Of a DNA stretch of 64,000 nt, positions 39,447-58,000 are shown in pieces (position 1 is the first letter of the stretch; each line of letters opens with the position of its first letter). The DNA comes from Herbidospora sakaeratensis. GTDB lineage: Bacteria > Actinomycetota > Actinomycetes > Streptosporangiales > Streptosporangiaceae. The stretch lies in assembly GCF_001570525.1 (NCBI RefSeq), contig NZ_BBXC01000007.1, forward strand, positions 227,085 through 291,084, given 5' to 3'. Position numbers and translations under genes: made by a program. The notes beneath the pieces are model-generated. The model did not search any database. It was not told where the DNA came from and was given only the letters and a program-made list of their open reading frames with translations.

Positions 39447-42400
39447 GGACAAGCTGCGCGAATATCTCAAGCGCGCGATCGTCGAGTTGGCGGAGACCCG
39501 GCAACGGCTCAGCGACAGCGACGACCGCCGGCACGAACCCATCGCGATCGTCGGCATGGCCTGCCGCTACCCGGGCGGGGTCACCAGCCCGGAGGAGTTG
39601 TGGGACCTGGTCGCCGCGGGCACCGACGCCATCGGCGAGATGCCGGCCGACCGGGGCTGGGACGTCGAGGGGATCTACGACCCCGACCCGGAGGCGATGG
39701 GCAAGACGTACTCCCGGCACGGCGGATTCCTCTACGACGCGGGCGACTTCGACACCGCGTTCTTCGGGATGAGCCCGCGGACCGCGCTGGCCACCGACCC
39801 GCAGCACCGGCTCGCGCTGGAGACCTCCTGGGAGGCCCTCGAGCGGGCCGGCATCGACCCGGCCACGCTGCGCGGCAGCCTCACCGGGGTCTACGTCGGC
39901 AACATGTACAGCGACTACTCCTCGCGGTTCACCGACGGGGCGGTCCCGGAGTCGGTCGAGGGCACGCTGCTGGTGTCGAGCGCGCCCAGCGTGCTGCCGG
40001 GGCGGGTGTCCTACACCTTCGGGCTGGAGGGCCCGTCGATCTCCGTCGACACGGCCTGCTCCTCCTCGCTGGTCGCCGTCCACCTGGCGGTGCAGGCGCT
40101 GCGGCGCGGCGAGTGCACGATGGCCCTCGCCGGAGGCGTCACCGTGATGGCCACCCCCGACTCCTTCGTCGAGTTCTCCCGCCAGCGCGCGCTGGCGGCC
40201 GACGGACGGTGCAAGTCGTTCTCCGCCGACGCCGACGGCGTCGCCTGGGGCGAGGGCGCCGGCATCCTGCTGCTGGAGCGGCTGTCGGACGCGCGCCGCA
40301 ACGGCCGCCGCGTGCTGGCCGTCATCCGCGGCTCGGCCGTCAACCAGGACGGCGCCAGCAACGGGCTCACCGCCCCCAACGGCCCCGCGCAGGAGAAGGT
40401 CGTCGAGCAGGCGCTCGCCGACTCCCGGCTGGACACCCGCGACATCGACGCCGTCGAGGCGCACGGCACCGGCACCCGGCTCGGCGACCCGATCGAGGCG
40501 GGCGCGCTGCTGGCCACGTACGGACAGGGCCGGTCCAAGGAGGGCCCGCTCTGGCTGGGCTCGGTGAAGTCGAACATCGGCCACTCGCAGGCCGCCGCCG
40601 GGGTGGCCGGCATGATCAAGATGGTCATGGCCATGCGGCACGGCGTGCTGCCCCGCACGCTGCACGCGGAGAACGCCCCCGCCGAGCTCACCGAGAACAT
40701 CCAGCTGCTGACCAGCGCCCGCCGCTGGTTCCGCGAAGGCCACCCGCGCCGGGCCGGCGTCTCCTCCTTCGGCATCGGCGGCACGAACGCGCACGTCATC
40801 CTCGAAGAGGCCCCCGAGCAGCCGGAGCCGCAGACCCGGGCCCCCGCGGTCGCCGGCGCGCCGCACGCGTGGCTGCTCAGCGCCCGCACCGCGACGTCGC
40901 TGCGCGAACAGGCCGCCCGGCTGCACCGGCTCGTCAGCGCCGACCCGGCGACGGCCCCCGCCGACGTCGCGCACGCGCTGGCGTCTCGGCGGGCCCGGTT
41001 CGAACACCGCGCCGTCATCGTCGGCCACGACAGGGAGACCCTGCTCGCCCGCCTCGGCGGCCGCCAGGACGAGTGGATCACCGGCACCGCGCCCGACCGC
41101 CCCCGGCTGGCGTTCCTGTTCACCGGGCAGGGCGGCCAGCGGGCCGGCATGGGCCGCGAGCTGGCCGCCGCCTCGCCCGTCTTCGCCGCCGCGCTCGACG
41201 AGGTCTGCGCCGCCCTCGACCGCTACCTCGACCGGCCGCTCCGCGAGGTCATGTGGGCCCAACCCGGCACGCCCGACGCGGCGCTGCTGAACAAGACCCG
41301 CTACACCCAGCCCGCCCTGTTCGCCTACGAGGTGGCCGCCTACCGGCTGCTCGAATCGCTCGGCGTCACCCCCGACTTCGTGGCCGGCCACTCGGTCGGC
41401 GAGTTCGCCGCCGCGCACGTGTCCGGCGTCTGGTCGCTCGCCGACGCGGCCCGGCTGATCGCCGCCCGGGGGCGGCTCATGCAGGCCCTGGACGTGCCCG
41501 GCGCGATGGTCGCCATCGAGGCGGGCGTCGACGAGGTGCGGCCCGGGCTGACCGGCCAGGTCGGCCTCGCGGCCGTCAACGGGCCCGCCTCGGTCGTCGT
41601 GTCGGGCCCCGAGGAGGCGACCCTCGCGGTCGGGGCGCGCTGGCGCGAGCGCGGCCGCCGCACCCGGCGGCTGCCGGTCAGCCACGCCTTCCACTCCGCG
41701 CTGATGGAGCCCATGCTCGCCGCGTTCGAGGCCGAACTCCGCACCGCCCTGTTCACCGAGCCGCAGTTCCCGGCCGCCACCAACCTGGGCCCCGACGCCT
41801 CCTGGACGGATCCGTCGTACTGGCTGGACCAGATCCGGCACGCGGTGCTGTTCCAGCCGATGATCGCGCGGCTGGAGGCGGAGGGCGTGCGCGCCTTCCT
41901 GGAGGTCGGGCCCGAGGCGGTGCTGGCCGGGATGGCGCACGACTGCGTCACCGGCACCGGCACGGTGATCGCCTCGCTGCACCGCCGGCAGCGTCCCGAG
42001 CCCGACGCGCTCGTCGACTGCCTCGCGCGGGTGGCCGTCGCCGGGGTCCCGGTCGACTGGGCGGCGCTCTCGGGCGGCGGCGCGCACGTGGAGCTGCCCA
42101 CCTACGCCTTCGACCGCGAGCGGTTCTGGCTCAGCTCGCTCCTGCGCACCGGCGACGTGACCTCGGCCGGGCTGCGCGACGCCGGCCACCCCCTGCTGGG
42201 CGCGGCCGTCGACCTCGCCGACGACGGCACCACGATCCTCACCGGCCGGCTCGCCGCCTCGTCGGTGCCCTGGCTGGGCGAGCACGTGATGCTCGGCTCG
42301 GCCGTGCTGCCCGGCGCCGCGCTGGTGGACCTGGTCCTGGACGTGGGCGGCCGGATCGGCTGCGACGCGATCGAAGAGATCATGTTCGAGGCCCCGCTGG

Positions 42401-44817
42401 TGCTGCCCTCGCGCGGCGCGGTCGACGTGCAGGTCGTGCTCCAGCACGCCGACGGCCCCCGCCCGATCCGGGTCTACTCCCGGCCCGCCGGCGAGCCGGA
42501 AGCCGTCTGGACCCGGCACGTCTCCGGCCTCGTCAGCGCCTCGCCCGTCCCGGTGACGGCCGCCTGGGCCGGCGAATGGCCGCCCGCCGACGCCGTCCCC
42601 ATCCCCGTCGACGGCGGCTACGAGCGGCTGGCCGACCTCGGCTACGAGTACGGCCCCGCCTTCCAGGCCGTCCGCGCCCTCTGGCGGCACGGCGAGGACC
42701 TGCTCGCCGAGGTCGCCCTCGACGACGACCAGGACGTCGCCGGGTACGGCGTGCATCCCGCGCTCCTGGACGCGATGTTCCACCCCCTGCTGCTGGCCGA
42801 CACCGCCGCCGCCGGGGAGCTGCGCCTGCCGTTCGAGTTCCGGGGGGTGCGGCTGCTCGCCGCCGGGGCCCGGCGCCTGCGGGTCCGGCTCTCCTCCATC
42901 GACGCCGAGGGGTGCGCCGTGCACGCGGCCGACGGCCTGGGGCAGCCGGTGTTCTCGATGGACTCGCTCCGGGCCCGGCCGGTCCCGGCCTCCGCGCTGG
43001 CCGCCTCGACCGGCCCGGCGCCGCACGGGGTCGACTGGGTGGAGGTCAGCGTGCCGGCCGGGAACGGCTCCGGGTTCGCGTTCGTCGACCCGGCCCACCT
43101 GCCGTCGCTGGAACCCGTGCCCGAGTTCGTGGTGGCCACCCTGACCGCCGGCGACGGGAACGTGCCCGCCGCCGTGCGCGACCTGACCGGCCAGGCGCTC
43201 GACCTGATCCAGACCTGGGTGTCGGGCGACCGCTTCGCCGGTTCCCGCCTGGTGTTCCGCACCCGCGCCGACGACCTGGCCGGCGCCGCCGTGCTGGGGC
43301 TGGTGCGGTCGGCGCAGTCGGAGCACCCCGGCCGGTTCGTCCTGCTGGACGCGGAGCCCGACTTCACCGACTGGAGTTCGGTCGCCGCCGCCGTGGAGGC
43401 GGGCGAGTCGGAGCTGACCGCCCGCGACGGCGCGCTGCTGGCCCCCCGGCTGGCCCGCCGGACCGCCGGACCCGCGACCGGGCTCGGCGACGGCACGGTG
43501 CTGGTCACCGGCGGCACCGGCGGCCTCGGCAGCCTGGTCGCCCGGCGGCTGGTCGAGCGGCACGGCGTGCGGGACCTGCTGCTGGTCTCCCGGCGCGGCC
43601 TGGACGCGCCCGGTGCCGGGCTGCTCGTCTCCCACCTGGGCGGGTACGGCGCCCGGGTGACGGTCGCCGCGTGCGACGTGTCCGACCCGGACGCGCTGGC
43701 CGCCGCCCTCGCGCTCATCCCGCCCGACCGGTCGCTCACCGCCGTCGTGCACACGGCCGGGGTGCTCGACGACGCCACCGTCGACGGGCTCACCCCCGCC
43801 CGCCTCGACACCGTGCTCGCGCCCAAGGCCGACGCCGCCTGGTACCTGCACGAGCTCACCCGCGACCTGCCGCTGTCGGCCTTCGTGTTGTTCTCCTCGC
43901 TGGCCGGCGTGCTCGGCAACCCGGGACAGGGCAACTACGCCGGCGCGAACGCGTTCCTGGACGCCCTCGCCGCGCACCGCCGCAAGGCGGGCCTGCCCGG
44001 CGTGTCGATCGCGTGGGGGCTCTGGGAGACCGAATCGGGCATGTCCGGCACGCTGACCGAGGCCGACACGGCCCGGCTGGCCCGCGCCGGCATCGCCCCG
44101 CTCACCGAGGAGCAGGGCCTCGACCTCCTGGACGCCGCGCTCGGCAGCCCCGAACCGCTCGTCGTGGCGGCCCGGTGGGAGACCGCCGGGTTGCGGGCCA
44201 GGGCCGAGGCGGGCGACCTGCCCCCGATCGCGCACGGCCTGGTCCGCCTCCCGCGCCGGGTCGCCGCCGGCGGACCCGCGGCCGGACCGGGCCCGTCGGG
44301 CGGGCTCGGGGCCCGGCTGGCCGGGTTGTCCCAGCCCGACGCGCTGCGCCTGCTCAGCGACACCGTCCGCGCCCACGTCGCGGCCGTCCTGGCGCACGGC
44401 AACGCCGCGAGCGTCGGCCTCGACCGGGCCTTCAGCGAACTCGGCTTCGACTCGCTCACCGCGGTCGAACTCCGCAACCGGCTCAACGCCGAGACCGGCC
44501 TGCTGCTTCCGGCCACGCTGGTCTTCGACCACCCGACCGTGAACGCGCTGACCGACTACCTGTTCACGAGCCTCGCGCCGGCCCCGAACTCGCCGGTGGA
44601 GATTCTGCGCGGCGCGCTGGAACACGTCGAATCGATGATCACGGCGGCGGCCGGGGACGCGATCAGGAACAAGGTCGTCGCGATCCTGCAGAACGGCCTC
44701 AACCGCTTCACCGCCGCCGACGCCGCGCGCGAGTCCGACGACGCGGACGACGTGGCGGGCCGGATCGACTCGGCCTCCGACGAGGAGATCTTCGCGCTTA
44801 TCGACAACGAGCGGTGA
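39436..44817 (+). CDS. type I PKS 2: module 2 (KS-AT-DH-KR-ACP)
   Basis: 1793 residues. The N-terminal helical docking segment ([18 protein letters not shown]) should pair with the PKS1 tail. KS Cys208 (TACSSSLVA); AT Ser653 (GHSVG) with HAFH at 750-753, the malonyl signature; DH His950 ([10 protein letters not shown]) and Asp1112 (LLDAMFH); KR with [11 protein letters not shown] (B-type) and Tyr1501; ACP Ser1673. Predicted extension: a malonyl unit reduced and dehydrated to a trans double bond. KR and ACP parts share long near-identical DNA with PKS3. The start overlaps the end of PKS1, which implies translational coupling. Confidence 0.95.
43483..43553. repeat. KR-region direct repeat, copy in PKS2
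   Basis: 71 bases in the KR nucleotide-binding segment that match 48922-48992 in PKS3 without a difference that I could see; near-identity continues for at least another 60 bases. It reflects module duplication or gene conversion between the two synthase genes. Confidence 0.7.
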
Positions 44818-44850
44818 CCCGTGGCCACCGGAAGTGAGAAGGCGGGATCG

Positions 44851-47800
44851 ATGAGTACTGAGGACAAGCTACGCGACTACCTCAAGCGCGCGATCATCGA
44901 GCTGGAGGACACCCGCGAGCACCTCGCGGAACTGGAGGAACGCCGGCACGAGCCCATCGCGGTCGTCGGCATGGCCTGCCGCTACCCCGGCGGGGTCACC
45001 AGCCCCGAGGACTTGTGGGAGCTGGTGGCCGGCGGCGTCGACGCGATCGGCGAGTTCCCCACCGACCGCGGCTGGGCCGCCGACCTGTACGACCCCGACC
45101 CGGAGGCGGTGGGCAAGTCGTACACCCGCCACGGCGGTTTCGTGTACGACGCGGCCGACTTCGACGCCGCCTTCTTCGGCATGAGCCCGCGGACCGCGCT
45201 GGCCACCGACCCGCAGCACCGGCTCGTGCTGGAGTCGTCGTGGGAGGCGATCGAGCGGGCCGGCATCGACCCGGCCACCCTGCGCGGCAGCCTCACCGGC
45301 GTCTACGTCGGCAACATGTACGAGCACTACGCCGGCCGTTTCATCGGCACCGTTCCGGCCGGGGTCGAGGGCACGCTGTTCACCTCCAGCGCGTCGAGCG
45401 TGTTGTCGGGGCGGGTGTCGTACACCTTCGGGCTGGAAGGCCCGTCGATCTCGGTCGACACGGCCTGCTCCTCCTCGCTGGTGGCGATCCACCTGGCGGT
45501 GCAGGCGCTGCGGCGGGGGGAGTGCGAGCTCGCGCTCGCCGGGGGCGCGACCGTGATGGCCTCGGCGGAGCCCTTCATCGAGTTCTCCCGGCAGCGGGCC
45601 ATCTCCGCCGACGGCCGCTGCAAGTCCTTCAGCTCGACCGCCGACGGCGCGGCCTGGGCCGAGGGCGTCGGCGTCCTGCTGCTGGAGCGCCTGTCGGACG
45701 CACGGCGCAACAACCGCAGGATCCTCGCGGTGGTGCGCGGCTCGGCCGTCAACCAGGACGGCGCGAGCAACGGCATGACCGCGCCCAACGGCCCGGCGCA
45801 GGAGCGGGTCGTGCGGCAGGCGCTGGCCGACGCGCGGCTCGACACCCGCGACGTCGACGCCGTCGAGGCGCACGGCACCGGCACCCGGCTCGGCGACCCG
45901 ATCGAGGCCCAGGCCCTGCTCGCCACCTACGGACGCAAGCGGGCGGCCGACCGGCCGCTCTGGCTCGGCTCGGTGAAGTCGAACATCGGGCACACCCAGG
46001 CCGCCGCCGGCGTGGCCGGCGTGATCAAGATGATCAAGGCGATGGAGCACCGGACCCTGCCGGTGACCCTGCACGTGGCGGAACCGACGCCACACGTCGA
46101 CTGGTCGTCGGGAGGGGTGCGGCTGCTCACCGAGCCCGTCCCGCTGCCCGCCGACCGGTTGGTGCGGACGGCCGTGTCGAGTTTCGGCATCAGCGGCACC
46201 AACGCGCACCTCATCCTGGAGGAGGCGCCCGCCGCCGAGACCGAGACCGAGGCCGAGGCGCCGGCCCCCGGCCCCCTCGTCTGGGTGCTCTGCGCGAAGT
46301 CCGCCGCCTCGCTGCGCGGCCAGGCCGCCCGGCTGGGCGGGTTCGCCGGTGGCGCACCCGAAGCCGACCTGTTCGCGGCCGGCCGGCTCCTGGCCCGCCG
46401 CTCCGGCTTCGCCCACCGCGCCGTCGTCGTCGCGGCCGACCGCGCCGAACTGGTCGACGCGCTGACCGCCCTCGCCGACGGCGCCCCGCACGCCGCGGTC
46501 GTGACCGGGGTCGCCCCCGCCGACCCCCGGCCGGTCTTCGTCTTCCCCGGCCAGGGCTCCCAGTGGGCCGGCATGGCGGTCGACCTGCTCGACTCCAACG
46601 AGGCGTTCCGCGCGCAGATGCAGCGCTGCGAGAAGGCCCTGCGCGTGCACACCGGCTGGTCGGTCACCGGCGTGCTGCGCGGCGACGAGGGCGCGCCGCA
46701 GCTGGAGGGCACCGACGTCATCCAGCCGGTCCTGTTCGCGGTGATGGTCTCCCTGGCGGCGCTCTGGCGCTCGCTCGGCGTCGAGCCCGCGGCGGTGGTC
46801 GGCCACTCCCAGGGCGAGATCGCCGCCGCCTGCGTGGCGGGCGCGCTCTCCCTGGAGGACGCCGCGAAGATCGTCGCGCTGCGCAGCAGGGCCCTGGTCA
46901 AGCTGAGCGGCACCGGCGGCATGCTCGCCGTGTCGCTGCCCGCCGGGAGGGTGCACGACCTGCTGGAGCCGTGGCTCGACCAGATCTGGATCGCGGTGCA
47001 CAGCAGCCCCGCCGGCTGCGTCGTCGCCGGAGACGTGGACGCGCTCGACGCGTTCACCGCCGCCCACGGCGACACCGTCCAGATCCGCCGGATCGTGGTC
47101 GACTACGCCTCCCACACCCCGCACGTCGAGGCGCTCCGCGAGGAGCTGCTGGCCACCCTCGACGGGGTCGCGCCCCGCGCCACCGACATCGTGTTCAGCT
47201 CCGCGCACCGGGGCACCTTCATCGACACGGCCGAGCTGACCACCGCCTACTGGTACGACAGCCTCCGCAACCCGGTCCTGATCGAGTCGGCGGTCACCGC
47301 CTTCGCGGGCGAGGGCACCCCGCTGTTCATCGAGGCGAGCCCGCATCCGGTCCTCGGCCACGACCTGCGCGAGATCTGCGAGTCGGCCGGGATCCCGGCG
47401 GGCGTCGCGGCGACCCTGCGCCGGGGGGCGGGCGACTGGCGCCGGTTCCTGACCGCGCTGGCCGACGCCTACGTCCTCGGCGCGGAGGTCGACTGGAGCG
47501 CGGCCGTCACCCCCGGGCCCGACCGCAACGTCGACCTGCCGACCTACGCCTTCGAGCGCCGCCGCTACTGGCTGGGGGCCGCCGGGCCGGCCGGGATCAC
47601 GCCCGCCGGGATCGACGTCTCCGGCCACCCGCTGCTCACCGCCGTGGTGCCGACGGCCGACGACGGCTTCCTGCTCACCGGGGAGCTGAGCGCGGCGACC
47701 GCGCCCTGGCTGGCCGACCACGCCGTCGAGGGCGGCGTGCTGCTGCCCGGCGCGGCCTTCGTCGAGCTGGCCCTCGAAGGCGGCGCGCTCGCGGGCTGCG

Positions 47801-50247
47801 ACCACCTGGAGGAACTGGTCATCGAAGGGCCGCTGTTCCTCTCCGAGGGCGACGCCGTCCCCCTGCAGGTCATCGTCGGCCCGCCCGGCGACGACGGCCG
47901 CCGTACCGTCGCGGTCTTCGCCCGCACCGGCGTGACCTGGACGCGGCACGCGACCGGCCTCCTCGTCACCGGCTCGCCGGCCGCGCCGGACCCGTCCGCC
48001 TGGGCGGCCTCCTGGCCGCCCGCCGACGCCGAGCCGTTCCCGATCGAGGGCGGCTACGAGCGGCTGGCCGACCTCGGCTACGAGTACGGCCCGGCCTTCC
48101 AGGGCGTGCGCGCCATGTGGACCCGGGGCGCCGAACTGTTCGCCGAGATCGCCGTGGACGCGGACGTGGACGTGACCGGCTTCGGCATCCATCCCGCCGT
48201 GCTGGACGCGGCCTTCCAGCCGATGGTGCTGGCCGCCGGGCCGGGCGGCGGCACGCGCCTGCCGTTCGCGTTCCGGGGCGTCGGCCTGCGCGCGGCGGGG
48301 GCGACCCTGCTGCGGGTCCGGCTGGTCCCGTCGGGCGACGACGCGACCGTCGAGGCGGCGGACGCGTCCGGCCGCCCGGTGTTCTCCATCGGCGACCTGC
48401 GGGTGCGGACCGCCCCGGCGCGCACGTCCGGCGCGCGGGGCCCGGTCCTCCACGGGATGGACTGGGTGAAGGTCGCCGCACCGGCCGGAGACGCGAACGT
48501 GTTCGTCTTCCTCGGCGCCGGTCCGTTGCCCGCGGACGTGCCCGGTTTCGTCGTCGCCGCCGTCGGCGCCGACCCGTCGAGCGGGCTGCCGGCCGCGCTG
48601 CGCGAGGAGTGCGCTCGGGCGCTCGACCTGATCCGGATGTGGGCGGGCGACGAGCGCTTCGCCGACTCCCGCCTGGTGTTCGTCACCCGGCCCGGAGATC
48701 TGGTCGGCGCGGCGGTGCGCGGCCTGGTCCGCACCGCGATGTCGGAGCATCCCGGCCGGTTCGTGCTCCTGGACGCAGAAGAGGGGTTCGCCGACTGGCC
48801 CGCCGTGGCCGGCGCGGTCGCGGCGGGGGAGAGGCAGCTCGCGGCCGTGGAGGGCGCGCTGCTGGCCCCCCGCCTCGCCCGCCGCACCGCCGGACCGACC
48901 GAGTCTGGCGCGACGCCGGGCCTCGGCGACGGCACGGTGCTGGTCACCGGCGGCACCGGCGGCCTCGGCAGCCTGGTCGCCCGGCGGCTGGTGGAGCACC
49001 ACGGCGTGCGGGACCTGCTGCTGGTCTCCCGGCGCGGCCTGGACGCGCCCGGCGCGGACGAGCTGGCCGGAGACCTGGGCGCGCTCGGCGCGCGGGTCAC
49101 GGTCGTCGCGGCCGACGTCGCCGACCGCGACGCGCTGGCCGCCGCGCTCGCGCTGATCCCGCCCGACCGGCCGCTGACCGGCGTCGTGCACACCGCCGGC
49201 GTCCTGGACGACGCGACCGTCGAGCAGCTGACCGGCGACCGCCTCCACACGGTGTTCGCGCCCAAGGCCGACGCCGCCTGGCACCTGCACGAGCTCACCC
49301 GCGACCTCCCGCTGTCGGCCTTCGTGCTGTTCTCCTCGCTGGCCGGCACGCTCGGCAACGCCGGGCAGGGCAACTACGCCGCCGCCAACGTCTTCCTGGA
49401 CGCCCTCGCCGCGCACCGCCGCGAAGCCGGCCTGCCGGGCGTGTCGATCGCCTGGGGCCTGTGGGACGCCGGCACCGGCATGACCGGCGGGCTCACCCAC
49501 GGCGACGTGGCCCGGATGGCCCGCTCCGGCGTCTCCCCGCTCACCGCCGAGGCCGGTCTCGACCTGTTCGACGCGGCCCTCGGCAGCGCCGAACCGCTGG
49601 TCGTCGCCGCCGGCTGGGACACCGGCGGGCTCCAGGCCCGCGCCGAACGGGGCGACCTGCCGCCGATGCTGCTCGGCCTGGTGCGCGCCCCGCGCCGGCA
49701 GGCCGCATCGGGCGGCGCCGCGTCCGCGCCCGCCGGCGGCGACCTGCGCGGACGGCTGGCCGGCGTGCCCGAGACCGAGGCCAGGCGGCTGCTCACCGAC
49801 CTCGTCCGCGCCCACGTCGCCGCCGTGCTCGCGCACGGCAGCGCCGCCGGGATCGACGTCGACCGGGCGTTCAGCGAGCTCGGCTTCGACTCCCTGACCG
49901 CCGTCGAACTCCGCAACCGGCTCAACGCCGAGACCGGCCTGCGGCTGCCCGCGACGCTCGTCTTCGACCACCCGACCGTCACCGCGCTGACCGGCTACCT
50001 GTTCCGGCACCTCGCCCCCGCCGCGCCCTCGCCCGAGGAGACGCTGCGGGGCGCGCTGGAGCGGGTGGAGGCCGAGCTCGGCTCCCTCAACGGCGAGGCC
50101 GACGCGGTCAGGAACAAGCTCGTCGCCATCCTCCAGACCGGCCTGACCCGGCTCGCGCCCGGTCCGGCCGCTCCGACCGAAGTGGTCGCGAAGATCGGCT
50201 CGGCCTCCGACGAGGAGATCTTCGCGCTGATCGACAACGAACTCTGA
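44851..50247 (+). CDS. type I PKS 3: module 3 (KS-AT-DH-KR-ACP)
   Basis: 1798 residues from ATG 44851; an upstream GTG at 44821 would only add a short leader that lacks a docking function. The docking helix ([18 protein letters not shown]) is very like that of PKS2. KS Cys206; AT Ser653 (GHSQG) with YASH from 752, methylmalonyl type; DH His957 ([10 protein letters not shown]) and Asp1119 (VLDAAFQ; a Gln variant is normal for this motif); KR with LDD (B-type) and Tyr1509; ACP Ser1681. It adds a methyl-branched, unsaturated unit, so modules 1-3 together give a methylated triene. PKS4 starts 42 bases later. Confidence 0.95.
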   Translation: MSTEDKLRDYLKRAIIELEDTREHLAELEERRHEPIAVVGMACRYPGGVTSPEDLWELVAGGVDAIGEFPTDRGWAADLYDPDPEAVGKSYTRHGGFVYDAADFDAAFFGMSPRTALATDPQHRLVLESSWEAIERAGIDPATLRGSLTGVYVGNMYEHYAGRFIGTVPAGVEGTLFTSSASSVLSGRVSYTFGLEGPSISVDTACSSSLVAIHLAVQALRRGECELALAGGATVMASAEPFIEFSRQRAISADGRCKSFSSTADGAAWAEGVGVLLLERLSDARRNNRRILAVVRGSAVNQDGASNGMTAPNGPAQERVVRQALADARLDTRDVDAVEAHGTGTRLGDPIEAQALLATYGRKRAADRPLWLGSVKSNIGHTQAAAGVAGVIKMIKAMEHRTLPVTLHVAEPTPHVDWSSGGVRLLTEPVPLPADRLVRTAVSSFGISGTNAHLILEEAPAAETETEAEAPAPGPLVWVLCAKSAASLRGQAARLGGFAGGAPEADLFAAGRLLARRSGFAHRAVVVAADRAELVDALTALADGAPHAAVVTGVAPADPRPVFVFPGQGSQWAGMAVDLLDSNEAFRAQMQRCEKALRVHTGWSVTGVLRGDEGAPQLEGTDVIQPVLFAVMVSLAALWRSLGVEPAAVVGHSQGEIAAACVAGALSLEDAAKIVALRSRALVKLSGTGGMLAVSLPAGRVHDLLEPWLDQIWIAVHSSPAGCVVAGDVDALDAFTAAHGDTVQIRRIVVDYASHTPHVEALREELLATLDGVAPRATDIVFSSAHRGTFIDTAELTTAYWYDSLRNPVLIESAVTAFAGEGTPLFIEASPHPVLGHDLREICESAGIPAGVAATLRRGAGDWRRFLTALADAYVLGAEVDWSAAVTPGPDRNVDLPTYAFERRRYWLGAAGPAGITPAGIDVSGHPLLTAVVPTADDGFLLTGELSAATAPWLADHAVEGGVLLPGAAFVELALEGGALAGCDHLEELVIEGPLFLSEGDAVPLQVIVGPPGDDGRRTVAVFARTGVTWTRHATGLLVTGSPAAPDPSAWAASWPPADAEPFPIEGGYERLADLGYEYGPAFQGVRAMWTRGAELFAEIAVDADVDVTGFGIHPAVLDAAFQPMVLAAGPGGGTRLPFAFRGVGLRAAGATLLRVRLVPSGDDATVEAADASGRPVFSIGDLRVRTAPARTSGARGPVLHGMDWVKVAAPAGDANVFVFLGAGPLPADVPGFVVAAVGADPSSGLPAALREECARALDLIRMWAGDERFADSRLVFVTRPGDLVGAAVRGLVRTAMSEHPGRFVLLDAEEGFADWPAVAGAVAAGERQLAAVEGALLAPRLARRTAGPTESGATPGLGDGTVLVTGGTGGLGSLVARRLVEHHGVRDLLLVSRRGLDAPGADELAGDLGALGARVTVVAADVADRDALAAALALIPPDRPLTGVVHTAGVLDDATVEQLTGDRLHTVFAPKADAAWHLHELTRDLPLSAFVLFSSLAGTLGNAGQGNYAAANVFLDALAAHRREAGLPGVSIAWGLWDAGTGMTGGLTHGDVARMARSGVSPLTAEAGLDLFDAALGSAEPLVVAAGWDTGGLQARAERGDLPPMLLGLVRAPRRQAASGGAASAPAGGDLRGRLAGVPETEARRLLTDLVRAHVAAVLAHGSAAGIDVDRAFSELGFDSLTAVELRNRLNAETGLRLPATLVFDHPTVTALTGYLFRHLAPAAPSPEETLRGALERVEAELGSLNGEADAVRNKLVAILQTGLTRLAPGPAAPTEVVAKIGSASDEEIFALIDNEL
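48922..48992. repeat. KR-region direct repeat, copy in PKS3
   Basis: Partner of 43483-43553. The 71-base match encodes the TGGTGGLG part of the KR and the helix after it, and similarity extends downstream through the catalytic region. A hot spot for recombination or assembly collapse. Confidence 0.7.
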
Positions 50248-50289
50248 CCACGTCCCGACCACCCCCTCGCTACTGGAAAGGCTCGACAG

Positions 50290-55077
<4,788 letters not shown>

Positions 55078-55088
55078 GGACGCCCGAC

Positions 55089-58000
55089 ATGAGAGCTGAC
55101 GACGTGGTTGACGACGTGGTTGACGGCGAGGGCACGGACATCGCCATCGTCGGGATGTCCGGCCGGTTCCCCGGCGCGTCCGGGGTGGCCGAGTTGTGGG
55201 CCGCCATCCGGGCCGGCCGATCCGGAGTGACCCGCTTCACCGACGAGGAGCTGCGGGCCGCCGGCGTGCCCGAGGACCTGCTCGCCGACCCCGGTTACGT
55301 GAAGGCCGGGGCCGTGATCGACGGCGTGGAGCTGTTCGACGCGGGCTTCTTCGGGTTCAGCCCGAAGGAGGCGCAGATCCTCGACCCGCAGCACCGGCTC
55401 TTCCTTGAGCACAGCTGGGAGGCGCTGGAGGACGCGGGTTGCGACCCCACCCGGTTCGACGGCGCGATCGGCGTCTTCGGCGGCTCGGCCTGGAGTTCCT
55501 ACCTGCAGAACAACCTGGTGCCCAGCGAGATCAGCGCCGTCATGGGCGAGCTCGCGGTGGGCCTGGCCAACGACAAGGACTCCCTCACCACCCGGGTCTC
55601 GCACACCCTCGGCCTGTCGGGTCCCAGCTACGCGGTGCAGAGCTACTGCTCCACGTCGCTGGTCGCGATCTGCGCCGCCGCCAGCAGCCTGGCCGCCTTC
55701 GAGAGCGACCTCGCGCTGGCCGGCGGCGTGGCGGTCGGCGTGCCGCAGCGGGTCGGCTACCTCTACCAGCAGGGCGGCATCGCCCCGCCCGACGGCGAGT
55801 GCCGCGCCTTCGACGCGGGTGGCCTCGGCGCGCCGCTCGGCAGCGGCGTCGGCGTGGTCGCGCTGCGCCGCCTGGAGGACGCGCTCGCCGACGGCGACCA
55901 GATCTACGCCGTCATCCGGGGCTGGGCGGTCAACAACGACGCCGGTCGCAAGGTCGGCTTCACCGCGCCCGGCGTGCAGGGCCAGGCGGCCGTGATGGCC
56001 GAGGCGCTCGCCGCCGCCGGTCTGGCCCCGGCCGACATCGACTACGTGGAGGCGCACGGCACCGGCACCGCGCTCGGCGACGCCGCCGAACTGGCCGCGC
56101 TGCAGCAGGTGTTCCAGGGCCGGAACCTGCTGATCGGCTCGGTCAAGCCCAACGTCGGCCACCTCGACCGGGCCGCCGGCGTGACCAACCTGATCAAGGC
56201 GGCGCTCGCGCTCCGGCACGGCGAGATCCCGCCCACCCGCAACCTGACCACGCCCAACGCCCAGCTCGGCGCGGGCGAGGCCCGGCTCGACGTGGTCACC
56301 GACCTGCGCGCGTGGCCGCGCGGGACCGGCCGGACCCGGCGGGCCGGCGTCAGCGCCTTCGGCATCGGCGGCACCAACGCGCACGTCGTGCTGGAGGAGG
56401 CCCCGCCGCTCACGCGGCCGGCGGGCCCGTCCGGGCCGCAACTGCTCGTCTGGTCGGCCCGCTCGGCCAAGGCCGCCGACGAGCTGACCGCCGGTCTCGC
56501 CGGCCACCTCGCCGACACCCCGGACCTGCGGCTCGGCGACGTCGCCCACACCCTGCGGGTCGGCCGCCGCGTCTTCGAGCACCGCCGGTTCCTGGTCGCC
56601 GCCACGGCGGAGGAGGCCGCCGCCGGGATGCGCGACGCCGGGGTGCTGGGCCGCGCGGAGAGCCGCGCCGACCGCCCGGTCGGCTTCCTGATCCCGGGCA
56701 CCGGCGAGCAGTACCCGGGCCTGGCCGAGGACCTCTACGCCGCCGAACCCGCGTTCCGGGCCGCTCTGGACGAGTGCCGCGCGATTCTGCGCGATCACAT
56801 GGACGGCGCCGACCCGCTGGAGGAGATGCTCCGCCCCCGCGACACCCGTTCGGGCGGCGGCCTGAGCGCCCTGCTCGGCCGCGACGCCCCCGCCTCCGGC
56901 GCGATGCCGACCGCGCTGCTGCACCCCGCGCTCTTCTCCGTCGAGTACGCCCTGGCCACCACCCTCATCGGCTGGGGCGTCACCCCGGCCGTGCTGGCCG
57001 GGTACAGCCTCGGCGAGTACGTCGCCGCCTGCCTGGCCGGGGTGCTCTCGCTGCCGGACGCGCTCGCGCTGGTTGCCCACCGGGCCACGCTGATCGACAC
57101 GCTGCCCGAGGGCGTGATGAGCGCGGTCCCGCTCGGCGCGGCCGACCTGGCCGCCCGGATCACGCGCGCCGGGATCACCGGGCTCGACGTGGCCGCGGAG
57201 AACGGCCCCGACCTGACCGTGCTCGCGGGCGAGCCCGCCGCCATGGAGCAGGCCCGGGCGCTGCTGGCGGCCGACGGGATCCCGTGCCGCCCGCTGGCCA
57301 CCGGGCACGCCTTCCACTCCCGGATGATGGAGCCGGTCCGGGCCCGGCTGACCGACTGGATCGCCGCCAACGTCGAGCTCGCCGCGCCGCGCATCCCGTA
57401 CGTGTCGAACGTCACCGGCGCGCTGATCACCGACGCGCAGGCCACCGACCCCGGCTACTGGGCCGAGCACATGTGCGCGCCCGTCAGGTTCGACGCCGTG
57501 CTGGCCACGCTGCTGGCGCAGGGCGACCACGCCCTGCTGGAGCTGGGCCCCGGTCAGTCGCTGGGCGCGATGGTCCGGGCGCACCGCGACTGCCCGCGCG
57601 ACCGCTGGCCGCTGGTCGTCTCCACCCTCCCGGCCGCCGCCGACCCGCGCCCGGCCGGGGCCGTGCTCGCCGAGGCCGTCGGGCGGCTCTGGCTGGCCGG
57701 CGCCCCGATCGACTGGGCCGGCTACCAGCAGGACCGGCCGGCCGCCAAGGTCGGCCTGCCCACCTACCCGTTCCAGCGGGAGCGCTACTGGATCGACGCC
57801 CCGGCCGGGCGTCCCGCCGAGGCGCCGCGCCTGGCCGCCGACCCCGGCCATGAGCACGTCGAGCTGCTGGAGTCGCGCTGGGCCGCCGAGCCGCTGCCCG
57901 CCGAGACGCACACCACCGGCCCCTTCGTCCTGTTCGCCGACGGCACGGGGGTCGCCGAGGCGCTGGCCCGGTCGCTGCGCGCCGACGGCGGCGAGGTGGT

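Noticed and set aside
48205-48219. Suspected dead DH in PKS3 because the DxxxH motif reads DAAFQ
   Set aside because: Gln at this place is a regular variant in active PKS dehydratases; Asp1119 and His957 are both present.
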